A stretch of DNA of 64,000 nucleotides from CAVQFB01 sp963711675. GTDB taxonomy: Bacteria; Acidobacteriota; Terriglobia; Terriglobales; Acidobacteriaceae. The stretch is from positions 1-64,000 of the forward strand of contig CAVQFB010000008.1 of NCBI GenBank assembly GCA_963711675.1. The letters are read 5' to 3'. This document shows positions 27,714 through 37,047 of the stretch, piece after piece. Numbering within the stretch: position 1 is the first letter of the stretch; the number at the start of each line of letters is the position of its first letter. Under the pieces are notes generated by a model that made no database searches, was not told where the DNA came from, and was given only the letters and a program-made list of their open reading frames with translations. The translations under genes and the position numbers were made by a program.

Positions 27714-27777
27714 GCTTGTTCCCCTTTCTTTCGCAAAAATCATACTCAGTTGTGTGCGGAATTAGGGGAGCAGGTCA

Positions 27778-27883
27778 AGATCACAATACTTACGGAGGGA
27801 ATGTGGAGAACGGGAATGGCATCGAGATGTTAACTCCCGACAAAATACCAGTCATAAAGCTGAACAAGCTCGACCCCAAGTAA
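27778..27883 (+). pseudogene. 3' end of an unknown gene cut off by the IS3 element
   Basis: The frame entering from the IS end reads HNTYGGNVENGNGIE, then MLTPDKIPVIKLNKLDPK and stops at 27883, 12 bases before the next gene, with which it probably formed an operon. Only about 35 residues remain, so the family cannot be told. Confidence 0.35.
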
Positions 27884-27895
27884 CAAGGTGAAGCT

Positions 27896-28378
27896 ATGAG
27901 ATTTCCAGACATGCTGACCGTCGTTGCCCGAAGTCGTGATACCGGATTGCCTGCCGAGGGTATCGCGATTTTCCTAGTGCTCTTCGCAGAGAGCAAGAAT
28001 AACTACACCGTCGGCCCGCTGATTTCAGATGAGAGAGGAGAGGTGAAATTCATATCCGCCCAGCGTGAATTTGCCATCAAGCGGGCACAAGAGATGTTCA
28101 TCATGGATTATGAGGGCGATCTGGGAGAGCTGCCCTCGGCCAGTCATCGAGATTAGCCTCCATCCGCCAGAGCACATTAAACAGATGCGGCAGCAATATC
28201 AGGCTTCACCCGATTTTTCGGGGGCGCGGATCTCCAAGATCCAATTCGTCTCTTTGCCGACTTGGAAAAGGTGAAAAACGGCAGACTAACTAAGATGACC
28301 GGAATCATAGCAGCAACGGAAGGGCAGCTCCTAACGAATCCCCGACTGGAACTTCATCTTGCCAAGAGGGCAACCTGA
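27896..28378 (+). pseudogene. Hypothetical protein, two frameshifts
   Basis: AAGGTG lies before the ATG. Frame 1: DMLTVVARSRDTGLPAEGIA, GPLISDERGEVKFISAQ (an Ig-like or carboxypeptidase-regulatory-like strand pattern). Frame 2 from about 28130: PVIEISLHPPEHIKQMRQQY. Frame 3 from about 28217 in a run of five G: GADLQDPIRLFADLEKVKNG to the stop at 28378. About 160 residues in all. Not recognised; both breaks could be single-base errors. Confidence 0.45.
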
Positions 28379-28485
28379 TCCGATGAGTCTCTCTGAACCT
28401 TCAATACTCAGCGGGCAGCCAGTTTTCCATCGTTGACGGTGCTTTTCGTCGCCGAGTTCCTAGGGAAAGTGGGGCACCTTGCATA

Positions 28486-28902
28486 TTAGGGCATCACCAA
28501 GATCTGGGTTGCGCGACCTCTTCGGCGGCTTCTAAAGGGGGCTTGCTCCCAAAGTCCCATCGGTTTCAGCCCTGCGCTCTTAGCCCTCCCCTCTAACAGT
28601 CTTACGAGCGGTCTGCGCTGACTCCCCGGAGACCCACTCGTCGTCGCCAATGCCAGTGGCGGATAGAACGGATTGATGGAGTTCCGCGGCAAAGTATTGT
28701 CCGCCCCGATCAGAGTTCCCGCATCAGTTGCGCCAGCGACGTAGATGTTATTCGCGACAAATGCGAATCCCGTAACCAGGGAGTCCACAACCCCCGAATA
28801 CTGTGCCTGCGAAACCAGGCGTGGGCTGCTCGGCTGAGAGTAATCAAAGCCGAATACCATCGCCGAATCAATTACCGTGCCGACATACGACCGGCACGAC
28901 AT
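28486..28902 (-). pseudogene. Fragment of a secreted repeat/beta-propeller-like protein
   Basis: VFGFDYSQPSSPRLVSQAQY and VTGFAFVANNIYVAG look like blades of a propeller with LVIVD-type repeats. Coding-like sequence extends to about 29000 in another frame (SFGHVVTNSVQGFDANWHML). No signal peptide or proper end, so a remnant. Confidence 0.4.
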
Positions 28903-29081
28903 CAGTCCCGATCCATACCAACATGTGCCAGTTCGCGTCGAATCCTTGCACCGAATTCGTGACGACGTGGCCGAAACTCTCCAGTATCACACTGCTTCCT
29001 TGACGACATCCTCTCTTCCCGCCGACACTTCCTTCATCACACCGCGTTCTTTGACAACTGAATAGCCGCCAGGCCGTGTAG

Positions 29082-29180
29082 AGCGGACACTCCTGTCCGC
29101 TTGCTCTGAGAACCGAACCGGAGAACCGAGGCGAAGAACACTGGGAAACGTTGAAAGTTTGAAACCCTAAAACCTGTATC
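29082..29180. repeat. Intergenic hairpin AGCGGACA plus GAGAACCG low-complexity tract
   Basis: A palindrome AGCGGACACTCCTGTCCGCT (29082-29101) is followed by GAGAACCG-like octamers (29108-29130) and a GTTTGAAAC-rich stretch (29145-29175). The octamer tract resembles the longer one at 42.2 kb. Confidence 0.55.
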
Positions 29181-29210
29181 TGGGAACTCCACTTTTAACT
29201 GCTTTATCTT

Positions 29211-29426
29211 CAATATTTTGCCCCCCTCATACTCACGCGCGGACATGGATTCTCGACCCAGGTCTCCATCGGCATCGACGAAGGCTTGAAGCACGAAAGC
29301 TGGATCCTCTGCGATAACCTCGTAAGTCTCCGCAAAGTGCAACTGACACGCTTCGTTGGATCGCTATCGCATCCCAAGGTTAAGGAACTGGACCGAGCTC
29401 TCAAAATGGCCCTTGCCCTGGAATAG
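29211..29426 (+). pseudogene. MazF/PemK toxin, C-terminal fragment
   Basis: Reads PLILTRGHGFSTQVSIGIDE, GLKHESWILCDNLVSLRK, LTRFVGSLSHPKVKELDRAL: the second half of the MazF/PemK fold (family pattern: exposed strand, then D-x-hydrophobic, then L-x-x-x-x-G-x-L and a terminal helix). The N-terminal half with the conserved RP/V strand and any antitoxin gene are absent. A dead toxin-antitoxin relic at the end of the accessory patch. Confidence 0.6.
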
Positions 29427-29453
29427 GGTTGGCTGCGCTTCGTTAAATCGAGA

Positions 29454-30644
29454 CTACTTGCTGTACTGGTTCTTTTTTTTCTCGGCGTGGCGGGCAAGGC
29501 CGAACTGGATCAGCTGCTCGATCAGGTCGGGATAGGCGAGGCCGGTCGCGCCCCACAGCTTGGGATACATGCTGATCGAGGTGAAGCCGGGCATGGTATT
29601 GATCTCGTTGAGGTAGATCTTGCGCGTCTTGGGGTCCATGAGGAAGTCGACGCGCGCGAGGCCGGAGCAGTCGACCGCCTGAAACGCTTTGATGGCGAGG
29701 TCCTGAACTTTCTTGGTTTCGGGCTTCGTCAGCTTGGCGGGAATGATGAGCTGCGAGCCCTCGTCGAGGTACTTGGCGGTGTAGTCGTAGAATTCTTTGC
29801 CAGGAACGATCTCGCCGGGAACGGATGCTTTGGGGCGGTCGTTGCCGAGGACGGAGCATTCGATCTCGCGGGCTTTCTTCTTTGTGCCGCCCACGCCTTG
29901 CTCGATGACAATCTTGCGGTCGAATTTTGCGGCTTCGTAAATCGCCGGGCCGAGTTCCTTCTTGTTGTGAGCCTTCGAGATTCCCACCGACGAGCCGAGA
30001 TTCGCGGGCTTCACGAACATCGGATACTTCAGATTCTTCTCCACTAGTTTTTCCGCTTTTTTGGGATCGGTCTCCCAGTCGCTGCGAAGAACGGTGACGT
30101 GCTTCACGATGGGCAGACCGGCGGCGCGGAAGAGCGACTTCATGACGTCTTTGTCCATACCCGCGGCGGAGCCGAGGACGCCGGCGCCGACATACGGAAT
30201 GTCTGCCAGTTCGAAGAGACCCTGGATGGTCCCGTCTTCCCCAAAGGTGCCGTGCAGAACAGGAAAAATTACGTCGACGTTGATGGCGCGATCGGCGGCG
30301 CGGCGGGTGAGCGCCGCTGCGGTTTCGAGCGGCACCATACCTTGTTCGCGATGCACCGGCTCGGGTGGCACAACAACGGCTTCACCCTTGGCGAGGACGG
30401 CAGCTCCGGGAGTCGCCTCGGGATCGCCGGCGCGCAGATGCCGCGCTTCCTCAGGTGGCTTGCCCTGGAGGAGGCGCTCGGCGTCACCCGCAGTGACCCA
30501 GCGGCCTTCCTTGGTGATGCCGATGGGGACGACGTCAAATTTGTTCTTGTCGATGGCGTTGAGAACGGATGCGGCCGAGAGCAAAGAGACTTCGTGCTCG
30601 CCGCTGCGTCCGCCGAAAAGGATGCCGACCCGAAGCTTCTTCAT
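29454..30644 (-). CDS. ddl: D-alanine--D-alanine ligase
   Basis: 396 residues of ATP-grasp fold: VGILFGGRSGEHEVSLLSA at the start, HGTFGEDGTIQGLFEL, VKPANLGSSVGISKA, and LNEINTMPGFTSISMYPKLW at the metal-binding end. It joins two D-alanines for peptidoglycan in the cytoplasm. Slightly longer than usual owing to an insert near residues 60-100 (KPPEEARHLRAGDPEAT). Monocistronic, separated from the arginase gene by a repeat-filled gap. Confidence 0.95.
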   Translation of the reverse strand: MKKLRVGILFGGRSGEHEVSLLSAASVLNAIDKNKFDVVPIGITKEGRWVTAGDAERLLQGKPPEEARHLRAGDPEATPGAAVLAKGEAVVVPPEPVHREQGMVPLETAAALTRRAADRAINVDVIFPVLHGTFGEDGTIQGLFELADIPYVGAGVLGSAAGMDKDVMKSLFRAAGLPIVKHVTVLRSDWETDPKKAEKLVEKNLKYPMFVKPANLGSSVGISKAHNKKELGPAIYEAAKFDRKIVIEQGVGGTKKKAREIECSVLGNDRPKASVPGEIVPGKEFYDYTAKYLDEGSQLIIPAKLTKPETKKVQDLAIKAFQAVDCSGLARVDFLMDPKTRKIYLNEINTMPGFTSISMYPKLWGATGLAYPDLIEQLIQFGLARHAEKKKNQYSK

Positions 30645-30715
30645 AACCGTTCAGTTTGGCCGGAAGGCAGGCGCGGCGTCAATCGCAGGAGTGGTTCCGA
30701 AAGTCAAAACCTCAA

Positions 30716-30946
30716 CCACAGAGGACACAAGGGACGCAGAGGATCTAGGAAAAACAAACCAGAAGGATCACGATGGAGCATCGACCACCCAGGGGGGACG
30801 AGGTACGCCACTAAGAATCAAAACCTCAAAGGATGCTAAGGATGCCAAGGAGAGAACCTCACAGGGGAGTCGGGCGGTCCGAGCAAGGTTAGCCGTAGCA
30901 GAAGATCCTTGAAACCCTCTGTGTCCTCAGTGTCCTCTGCGGTGGT
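30716..30946. repeat. Inverted CCACAGAGGACAC / GTGTCCTCTG repeat pair
   Basis: CCACAGAGGACACAAGGGA at 30716 and its near-complement around 30917-30945 (CTCTGTGTCCTCAGTGTCC) face each other across about 170 bases, with related AAGGATGCTAAGGATG repeats between. This fills the 305-base ddl-rocF gap; no gene is seen there. Confidence 0.6.
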
Positions 30947-30949
30947 GAT

Positions 30950-31897
30950 CTACAGAATCTTCTTCCCGAACGCCGACAACGTCAGTTCAACCGCCAGATC
31001 GGCGGTCTGGTTGTGCTCGTCGATCACGGGATTTACCTCGACGATCTCGAAACTCAGCATCCGGCCGTGATCCGAAATAATCTCCATGGCGAGATGGGCC
31101 TCGCGATACGTGGCGCCACCCCAGACAGGCGTGCCCACGCCGGGGGCGTCTTCGGGATCGATCCAGTCCATGTCCAGAGAAACGTGGTAGCCAGCGGTAC
31201 CGCGTCCGGCCATCCGGAGCGCTTCTTCGATGACGGCGCGCATGCCGCGCTCGTCGATGTCGCGCATGGTGAAGACTTCAACCCCGGCCTTGCGAATGTT
31301 CTCCTTCTCGTGCGAGTCCACGTCGCGGATGCCGACCAGCACGCAGTTTTCCGGCCTCACCTTGGGGAAGAAGTTGAAAATATTCCCTAGTTCGGCTGGC
31401 CCCAGACCCATGAGGGCCGCGAGGGGCATGCCATGCACGTTGCCGCTGGGAGAACTGTCCGGCGTATTCATGTCGCTGTGGGCGTCGATCCAGAGAAGGC
31501 CGATTCGCTGGTCCTGCCTGCGGTAAAACTCGGCCACACCAGCCACAGTACCTGCAGCGACGGAGTGGTCTCCACCGAGAACTACGGGAACTTTCCCAGC
31601 CTCGAGGGTCTTGAGGACGAGTTCGGCGCTCTTGGTGCAGGTGGCGGTGATTTCTTTCAGGTACTTGGCATTGGCGTCGCCTGCCTTTTTCTGCTCAGGA
31701 ATGGCGACCGCGATGTTGCCCGCGTCTTCGACGGCGTGACCGAGTTCTTCGAGGCGGGCTTCGAGACCCGCGACGCGAACAGCCGACGGACCCATGTCGA
31801 CGCCGCGGCGGGACTGGCCGAGATCAAGAGGTACGCCGATGACGCGAATTTTGCGCGGAACGATGCTGCTGAAGGAAGCGCTGGATGTTTGCACCAT
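30950..31897 (-). CDS. rocF: Arginase (ureohydrolase family)
   Basis: 315 residues. Mn-binding motifs are all present: GGDHSVAAG, DAHSDMNTPDSSPSGNVHGM, SLDMDWIDPEDAPG, and EVNPVIDEHNQTADLAVEL. GNVHGMPLA and the length fit true arginases (arginine to ornithine and urea) rather than agmatinase. Cytoplasmic. No urease or proline genes adjoin it. Confidence 0.9.
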   Translation of the reverse strand: MVQTSSASFSSIVPRKIRVIGVPLDLGQSRRGVDMGPSAVRVAGLEARLEELGHAVEDAGNIAVAIPEQKKAGDANAKYLKEITATCTKSAELVLKTLEAGKVPVVLGGDHSVAAGTVAGVAEFYRRQDQRIGLLWIDAHSDMNTPDSSPSGNVHGMPLAALMGLGPAELGNIFNFFPKVRPENCVLVGIRDVDSHEKENIRKAGVEVFTMRDIDERGMRAVIEEALRMAGRGTAGYHVSLDMDWIDPEDAPGVGTPVWGGATYREAHLAMEIISDHGRMLSFEIVEVNPVIDEHNQTADLAVELTLSAFGKKIL

Positions 31898-32086
31898 AAT
31901 TTTCCGAAAACACGACGTGGAGTTTTCGTTACCGCTACAAACTGACGGACAGCGCGAACTTGCGACTCTCAGCGCCTAAAAGCGCGATGATAGTCAAGAG
32001 CCACTTGCGGCATCGCTGAAGCGATGCCCTGACTAACCAAGCCTTTTCCAAGCCTTCGAGTTCTGCCCCAAGCTATCAAGGCCAGC

Positions 32087-33412
32087 CTACGGATACAGCC
32101 GGTGCAACATTCTGGGGAATGGAATGGTTTCGCGAACGTGTTCCAATCCGCAGATCCATGCCACGGCGCGTTCAATGCCCATGCCAAAACCGGCGTGGGG
32201 AACGGCGCCGTACTTGCGCAAATCCAGATACCACTTGAAAGCCTCTTCCGGCAAGCCGTGCTCATGAATGCGTTTTATTAGAAGATCGTAGGACGCCATG
32301 CGCTGCGACCCACCGATAATTTCTCCGTAACCTTCCGGCGCGAGCACGTCGACGCAGAGAGCGAGTTCCGGCCGCTGCGGATCAGGCTCCATATAGAACG
32401 CTTTCACGCTGGCTGGATAACGGTGCACCATCACCGGCTTTTCGAATTGTGCGGAAAGATATGTTTCGTCGGGCGAGCCGAGGTCGCCACCCCATTCGAA
32501 GTTGTTTTCCAGAGCGCCCTTCGCGTGAGCTTCCTGCAGCATCTTGACCGCTTCGTCGTAGCTGATCCGAGGGAAGGGCGGCGAAATCTTCTCGAGTTTC
32601 GCGATGTCGCGGCCAATGGTCTGAAGGTCGGCACGCCGCTTTTCCAGACAACGCTGGACGAGGAAAGAGAGCAGGCCTTCCGCCAGTTCCATGATGTCGT
32701 CGAGCTGGGCATACGCGACTTCGGGCTCGACCATCCAGAACTCGGTCAGATGGCGGCGGGTCTTCGATTTTTCCGCGCGAAACGTCGGTCCGAAGGAGTA
32801 AACCTTGCCCAGCGCCATGGCGGTAGCTTCGATGTAGAGCTGGCCAGACTGCGTGAGAAACGCCTGCTCTTCGAAATAGTCGACGGGGAAAAGAGTAGTG
32901 GTGCCCTCGCAAGCTGCGGGAGTGAGGATGGGCGGGTCAGTCAGCGTGAAGCCGCGTTCGTCGAAAAAATCGCGGGCGGCTTTGATGATTTCCGCGCGCA
33001 CTCGCAGAATGGCCGCCTGGCGCGGCGAGCGCAGCCACAGGTGGCGGTGCTCCATGAGGAAGTCGACGCCATGTTCTTTGGGCGTGATCGGGTAAGGATC
33101 GCTTTCGGAGACGCGCTGCAGAACCTGAACGTTGACGACGTCGAGTTCGTATCCGCCCGGTGCGCGCTTGTCGGCGCGAACTTTGCCCTCGACGATGACG
33201 CTGGATTCCTGCGTGAGTCCTTTGATGGCGTCGAACACTTCCGGCGGGACGGCGTTTTTCGGGACGACACCCTGGATCTGGCCGCTGCCATCACGAAAGA
33301 TGGGGAACAGCAGCTTGCCGCTCTCGCGCAGGTTGTAGAGCCAGCCGCGAATAGTGACGGTCTGGCCTTCGTGCTTTCCGATTTCAGCGATCGTGCTTAC
33401 GGGAGAAGACAT
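32087..33412 (-). CDS. asnS: Asparaginyl-tRNA synthetase
   Basis: 441 residues from the ATG at 33412 (MSSPVSTIAEIGKHEGQ). OB-fold anticodon domain (VTIRGWLYNLRESGK), then class II catalytic core: motif 2 FGPTFRAEKSKTRRHLTEFW and motif 3 GFGMGIERAVAWICGLEHVR. The AsnRS-type ending ETIPFPRMLHRLYP supports Asn over Asp specificity. Charges tRNA-Asn. Its 5' flank (33413-33500) is a low-complexity AATCG/GATCG tract. Confidence 0.92.
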   Translation of the reverse strand: MSSPVSTIAEIGKHEGQTVTIRGWLYNLRESGKLLFPIFRDGSGQIQGVVPKNAVPPEVFDAIKGLTQESSVIVEGKVRADKRAPGGYELDVVNVQVLQRVSESDPYPITPKEHGVDFLMEHRHLWLRSPRQAAILRVRAEIIKAARDFFDERGFTLTDPPILTPAACEGTTTLFPVDYFEEQAFLTQSGQLYIEATAMALGKVYSFGPTFRAEKSKTRRHLTEFWMVEPEVAYAQLDDIMELAEGLLSFLVQRCLEKRRADLQTIGRDIAKLEKISPPFPRISYDEAVKMLQEAHAKGALENNFEWGGDLGSPDETYLSAQFEKPVMVHRYPASVKAFYMEPDPQRPELALCVDVLAPEGYGEIIGGSQRMASYDLLIKRIHEHGLPEEAFKWYLDLRKYGAVPHAGFGMGIERAVAWICGLEHVRETIPFPRMLHRLYP

Positions 33413-33508
33413 GAGTGATTGAGAAATTTCGTAATCGGGTAATCGAATAACTAAAAATCGAGTCATCGGTCGATCGGATGATCGCGGAATCTGAAGTCTG
33501 ACGGATGA

Positions 33509-34331
33509 TCACGCGGCGTCCAGTTTCGCGAATACCTCCGACATCTTTTCCACCGGGTTTACCTTTCCGTCCTCTTCGATCTCGAGCAACAGCGGCGGCG
33601 TATTGGTGGCGGAGCGCAGCAACGCCATGGCCTCTTTCCAATCGATCGAACCAGCGCCCGGCCACAAGTGCGAGTCTTTATCTTTATTGTTGTCGTGGAC
33701 GTGCGTGGAGCGGATTTGAGACTTGAGTACCTCGAAAGCTTCCGGCACGCTGGACATCATGTGAGCGTGGCCCACGTCGAAGCATACGCCGAGATCGTCG
33801 AAGTGAGTCGCCTGGATGAATTCGACGAGTTTGTCAGGCGTGGAAAGTTCGTTGGGGATGTTTTCCAGCAGAATGCGTACGCCCAACGGCTTGGCGAATG
33901 CGCGGAGATGCTCGATGGAAGTCATCGCCGCCTCAAACTTGCGTTCATCGAAGCTTTCGTTGCCCGTGCCCAGGTGTTGGACCAGGAAGCGAAACGGAAT
34001 CTGCTCGGCGATTTCGAGGGCGCGCTTGATCTCGTCCATAGCCTCGATCCGGGCGGCGCGGTCGGTGGAAGCCACGTTGACCGGCGGCGCGCCGGTGCGC
34101 CCCCATTCGTAGTCGGCGTACAACGGCGAATGCACCGAGTTCAGGGGGACCCCGCTGTTGCGGAACCAGTCTGCGATCTCGCGCACGTGCTGCTTGCGGT
34201 TGGCGTAGTCGAGGTGCTGCCGGGCGGCGAAGATTTCGATGCGCCTGGGCGCCACCGCGCACGAGGCCATCGAGAATGCCGGGGTGCAAACGCTCTTTTA
34301 CATAGACGAATGTCGATACTGCTTTAATCAT
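33509..34331 (-). CDS. Sugar phosphate isomerase/epimerase (AP_endonuc_2 TIM barrel), frameshifted near start
   Basis: The N terminus IKAVSTFVYVKERLHPGIL is in one frame and RRIEIFAARQHLDYANRKQ onward in another; one indel near 34215-34245 separates them. The rest is complete: PLNSVHSPLYADYEWG, LVQHLGTGNESFDERKFE, LLENIPNELSTPDKL, CFDVGHAHMM, STHVHDNNKDKDSHLWPGAG, with Glu/Asp/His metal ligands of the xylose-isomerase-like fold. Substrate unknown; cytoplasmic. Follows asnS upstream on the same strand with a 96-base gap. Confidence 0.75.
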
Positions 34332-34404
34332 TCTTACGTCCTGAGGTGTGGAAGACGCTAGTCAAGACTACTGACTCATCCATCATTTCACCGATTTGTA
34401 TCAG

Positions 34405-34458
34405 GGCATGCCTTCAGGCATGCCGTAACTCGCCCTCTACGCACGCGCCTTCAGGCGC
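34405..34458. repeat. Two CTTCAG-loop palindromes
   Basis: GGCATGCCTTCAGGCATGCC (34405-34424) and GCGCCTTCAGGCGC (34445-34458), 20 bases apart, between the isomerase and ggt. Same family as at 16.2 and 24.2 kb. Confidence 0.65.
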
Positions 34459-34538
34459 TGCGAGTCATTCCTCTTCCGTAGTCCGTGAAGTCCCGTCCTC
34501 TTCAAAAGATCGACGCCGTGAAATTCATTCGAACGATG

Positions 34539-36270
34539 CTAGTATCCCACGGCTTTGCCGTTGTTGCGGCCGTCACTCGCGCCCAGGCGCTCGCCGGTTT
34601 TCAAATCGATGGCGATGCATTCCCCGTCGCTCCAGTGATCCTCAGTCCTCATTTTATGCCCCATCTGGCCAAGTATTTTCTGAGTATCAGGAGAGATACC
34701 TGGTTCCATGAAAATCACGTCGGGCATCCACTGGTGATGGAAGCGCGGCGCATTCACAGATTGCTCGATATCCATCCCATAATCGACGACGCCCATCAGG
34801 ATATTGGCGACGGTGGTCATGATGCGCGGGCCGCCCGGCGAGCCGAGCACCAGAAAAAGTTTGCCATCTTTCAGGACGATCGTAGGCGTCATGGCGGAAA
34901 GGGGGCGCTTGCCGGGGCCGATTGCGTTGGCTGGTCCCTGAATCAGGCCGTAACCGTTGGGTACGCCCGGCTTGGAAGAGAAATCGTCCATCTCATCGTT
35001 CAGCAGGAACCCAAGGCCGGGCGCAGTGACCCGGGAACCGAAGCTGTCGTTCAAAGTTGTAGTCACAGAGACCGCGTCACCTGCGGGATCGACCACCGAA
35101 TAGTGGGTTGTGTTCTCGGGCTCGCGGACGGCCATGGGCTGCTCGTGCAAAGCGGCATAGCGTTCGAGCTCGGTAAAACTGGCGGGACGTTTCAGGTCCT
35201 TGCTCGCCGTAGCGCGCTCAGGATCGATGGATTCGCGCCATGCCGAACCATATTTCTTGTCGATCAACTGCGGTACGGGAATCTTGGAGAAGTCCGGGTC
35301 GCCAAGAAATTCTGCCCGATCGTAAAGCGCGCGGCGAAAAGCTTCGGCCGTAAGGTGGATCGACTCGGCAGAGCGGTTACCAAACTTGGTGAGATCGTAT
35401 CCTTCAAGAATGTTGAGAATTTCGAGAAGCGCCACTCCTCCGGAGGAAGGCGGTGGAGCGCTGATGATTTCGTAGCCACGATAGGTGCCGCGGACGGCTT
35501 CGCGCTCCTTGACTTCGTAGTTGGCGAGGTCTTCTGCGGTGATGAGGCCGTGGCCCTTCTGCACGCCGGCAGCTAGTTCGCGAGCGATCTTGCCGTGGTA
35601 GAAGTCGTCGCGGATTCTTGGCGATGGCTTCGAGCGTTCGTGCGAGTTCGGGCTGATGAAGAATTTCTCCTGCCTGATAGTACTTACCGTCGCGCTGGAA
35701 GATGCGGTGCGAGTCTGGGAATTGCGCGAGGTCTTCGTCCTCCAGGTCGCGGGCATCTTCCCAGGCGAGAGGGAAACCGTCTTTCGCCAATTTGATGGCG
35801 GGCGCCATGACCCGATCGAGTGGAAGCTTCCCGTATTTTTGCAGGGCGTAAACCATGCCGGCGACGGAACCGGGAACGCCAATCGCCCGGTAACCCACCA
35901 GGCTGGCCTTTTCGACGACGTTGCCCTGCGCGTCGAGGTACATGTTGGCGGTCGCAGCCGCAGGAGCCTTTTCGCGGTAGTCGACGAAGTGGGTGGCGCC
36001 GTCGGCCATGCGGATAAGCATGAACCCACCCCCGCCGAGATTTCCTGCCTGCGGGTGCACGACGGCGAGGGCGAAGCCCGTGGCGACGGCGGCGTCGACG
36101 GCGTTGCCGCCGGCCTGCATTACCTCTACGCCGGCGCGCGAGGCCAACTCGTGGACGCTGGCCACCATGGCGTGCGGCGCGTGGACGGGATGCGACGGAG
36201 CGGCCAGCGCGCACGTCGCCAGAAGCGCCGCGACCAGCAGCGGCCACAGAAGCTTGCGGTGAATTCGCAT
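34539..36270 (-). CDS. ggt: Gamma-glutamyltransferase, copy 1 (one frameshift)
   Basis: Signal peptide (LLWPLLVAALLATCALA), large-subunit part HPQAGNLGGGGFMLIRMADG and EKAPAAATANMYLD, then after an indel near 35605-35612 (IAKNPR, then DDFYHGKIARELAAG) the remainder: PPPSSGGVALLEILNIL, nucleophile Thr in ENTTHYSVVDPAGDAVS, SSKPGVPNGYGLIQGPAN, GSPGGPRIMTTV. The periplasmic enzyme cleaves glutathione and transfers gamma-glutamyl groups, self-cutting at the Thr. The single break suggests a sequencing error. Another ggt lies at 52.3 kb. Confidence 0.88.
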
Positions 36271-36372
36271 CGGAACTTCTGAGGCTAGCCGAGCGAGGGG
36301 AGGGCCGTCAAATGGATGACCTATCTGGTAGTGGTGGTACCTTGGATTCTGACCACATGCGTCCCTATCGGT

Positions 36373-36420
36373 GTCATCCTGAGCGTAGCAGTTCTTCAGG
36401 CGGAGCGAAGGATCTGGCGT
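36373..36420. repeat. GTCATCCTGAGC-type intergenic repeat
   Basis: GTCATCCTGAGCGTAGCAG, TTCTTCAGGCGGAGCGAAGG and ATCTGGCGTG. The same module recurs at 39441 and, more weakly, at 54058. It is a dispersed non-coding repeat, common in my experience in acidobacterial drafts. Confidence 0.55.
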
Positions 36421-36460
36421 GTACCACCAGCATCAGGAGCCAAACTGACACCTCCATCGC

Positions 36461-36880
36461 CTATCTCCGACTCTTGTTTTGGCGCGACTTGGAGGGCCGC
36501 GACTTTCTTCTCTTGTCCTTGGTTTTTTTCTTCTTCGTCTTGGTCAGGCGTGTCTTTCTGATCGCCTTAGCCGCTACGATTTCATACGACTGGCGAATCA
36601 GGTCTTCGAGTTCGTCGTTCGGAAGGATGTCGAGACGTTCAAGGGCCACCCAGTGGTAACGCCCGACGTAGGGCGACGGGCGGATGCCTTCCCGCTCGAT
36701 CAATTCGGAGAAGATCTCCGGCGTGCATTTGAACACGAGACGCGACCCGTGCGAGAGATCAAGGCTGAGGATGGCGAATAGCTTCTCGCCGACCTTGAAA
36801 CATAAACTCTCACCCCACTGAAGTTTTTCCTTCGTTTGCGGGAAGGAGAGGCAGTAAGCGCGGATAGACTCGGTGTCCAT
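36461..36880 (-). CDS. MmcQ/YjbR family protein
   Basis: 139 residues from MDTESIRAYCLSFPQTKEKL. YjbR fold: WGESLCFKVGEKLFAILSL, LVFKCTPEIFSELIEREG, PYVGRYHWVALERLDILPND. The family has a CyaY-like fold with suspected DNA-binding or nucleotide roles. The last 30 residues are a Lys/Arg tail (TKKKKTKDKRRKSR) beyond the usual end; it may bind nucleic acid. Monocistronic. Confidence 0.8.
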   Translation of the reverse strand: MDTESIRAYCLSFPQTKEKLQWGESLCFKVGEKLFAILSLDLSHGSRLVFKCTPEIFSELIEREGIRPSPYVGRYHWVALERLDILPNDELEDLIRQSYEIVAAKAIRKTRLTKTKKKKTKDKRRKSRPSKSRQNKSRR

Positions 36881-37047
36881 GGTATTTGTTTCTACTCCTG
36901 GGGCGCGTGAATATCCTATCCTTTCAAAGGCAGGTCCCCATTCGACTCCCCACGCGTATGCGTGGGTTCGTTCAGGGCGGGCTCTCGACTTCGCAGGGAG
37001 TTCGCAATACGAACTTCCTGCCTTGCTCGGGATGACAATGCTGGTGG

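Larger units (their letters stand above)
26537..27777 (-). mobile_element. IS3-family insertion sequence, second copy type, 1241 bp
   Basis: Ends share TGACCTGC with the first element (left TGACCTGCCCCCTGC, right end TGACCTGCTCCCC on the complement), and internal bases are also related (GCGCAC versus CGCACAC). No convincing direct repeat flanks it (GGAG left, AGAT right), so flanking DNA may have been rearranged. Related to, but clearly a different element from, the copy at 13.5 kb. Confidence 0.85.

Noticed and set aside
26531..27783. A target-site duplication for the second IS3 element
   Set aside because: Only AG is shared between the flanks, which is not distinguishable from chance.
29037..29342. 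101-residue minus-strand frame at the accessory patch end
   Set aside because: It overlaps the MazF-like stretch antisense and a repeat tract; no protein features.
32423..33418. 331-residue open frame on the plus strand opposite asnS
   Set aside because: It is the antisense shadow of a clear class II tRNA synthetase; no family motifs, and codon bias makes such frames common in high-GC DNA.
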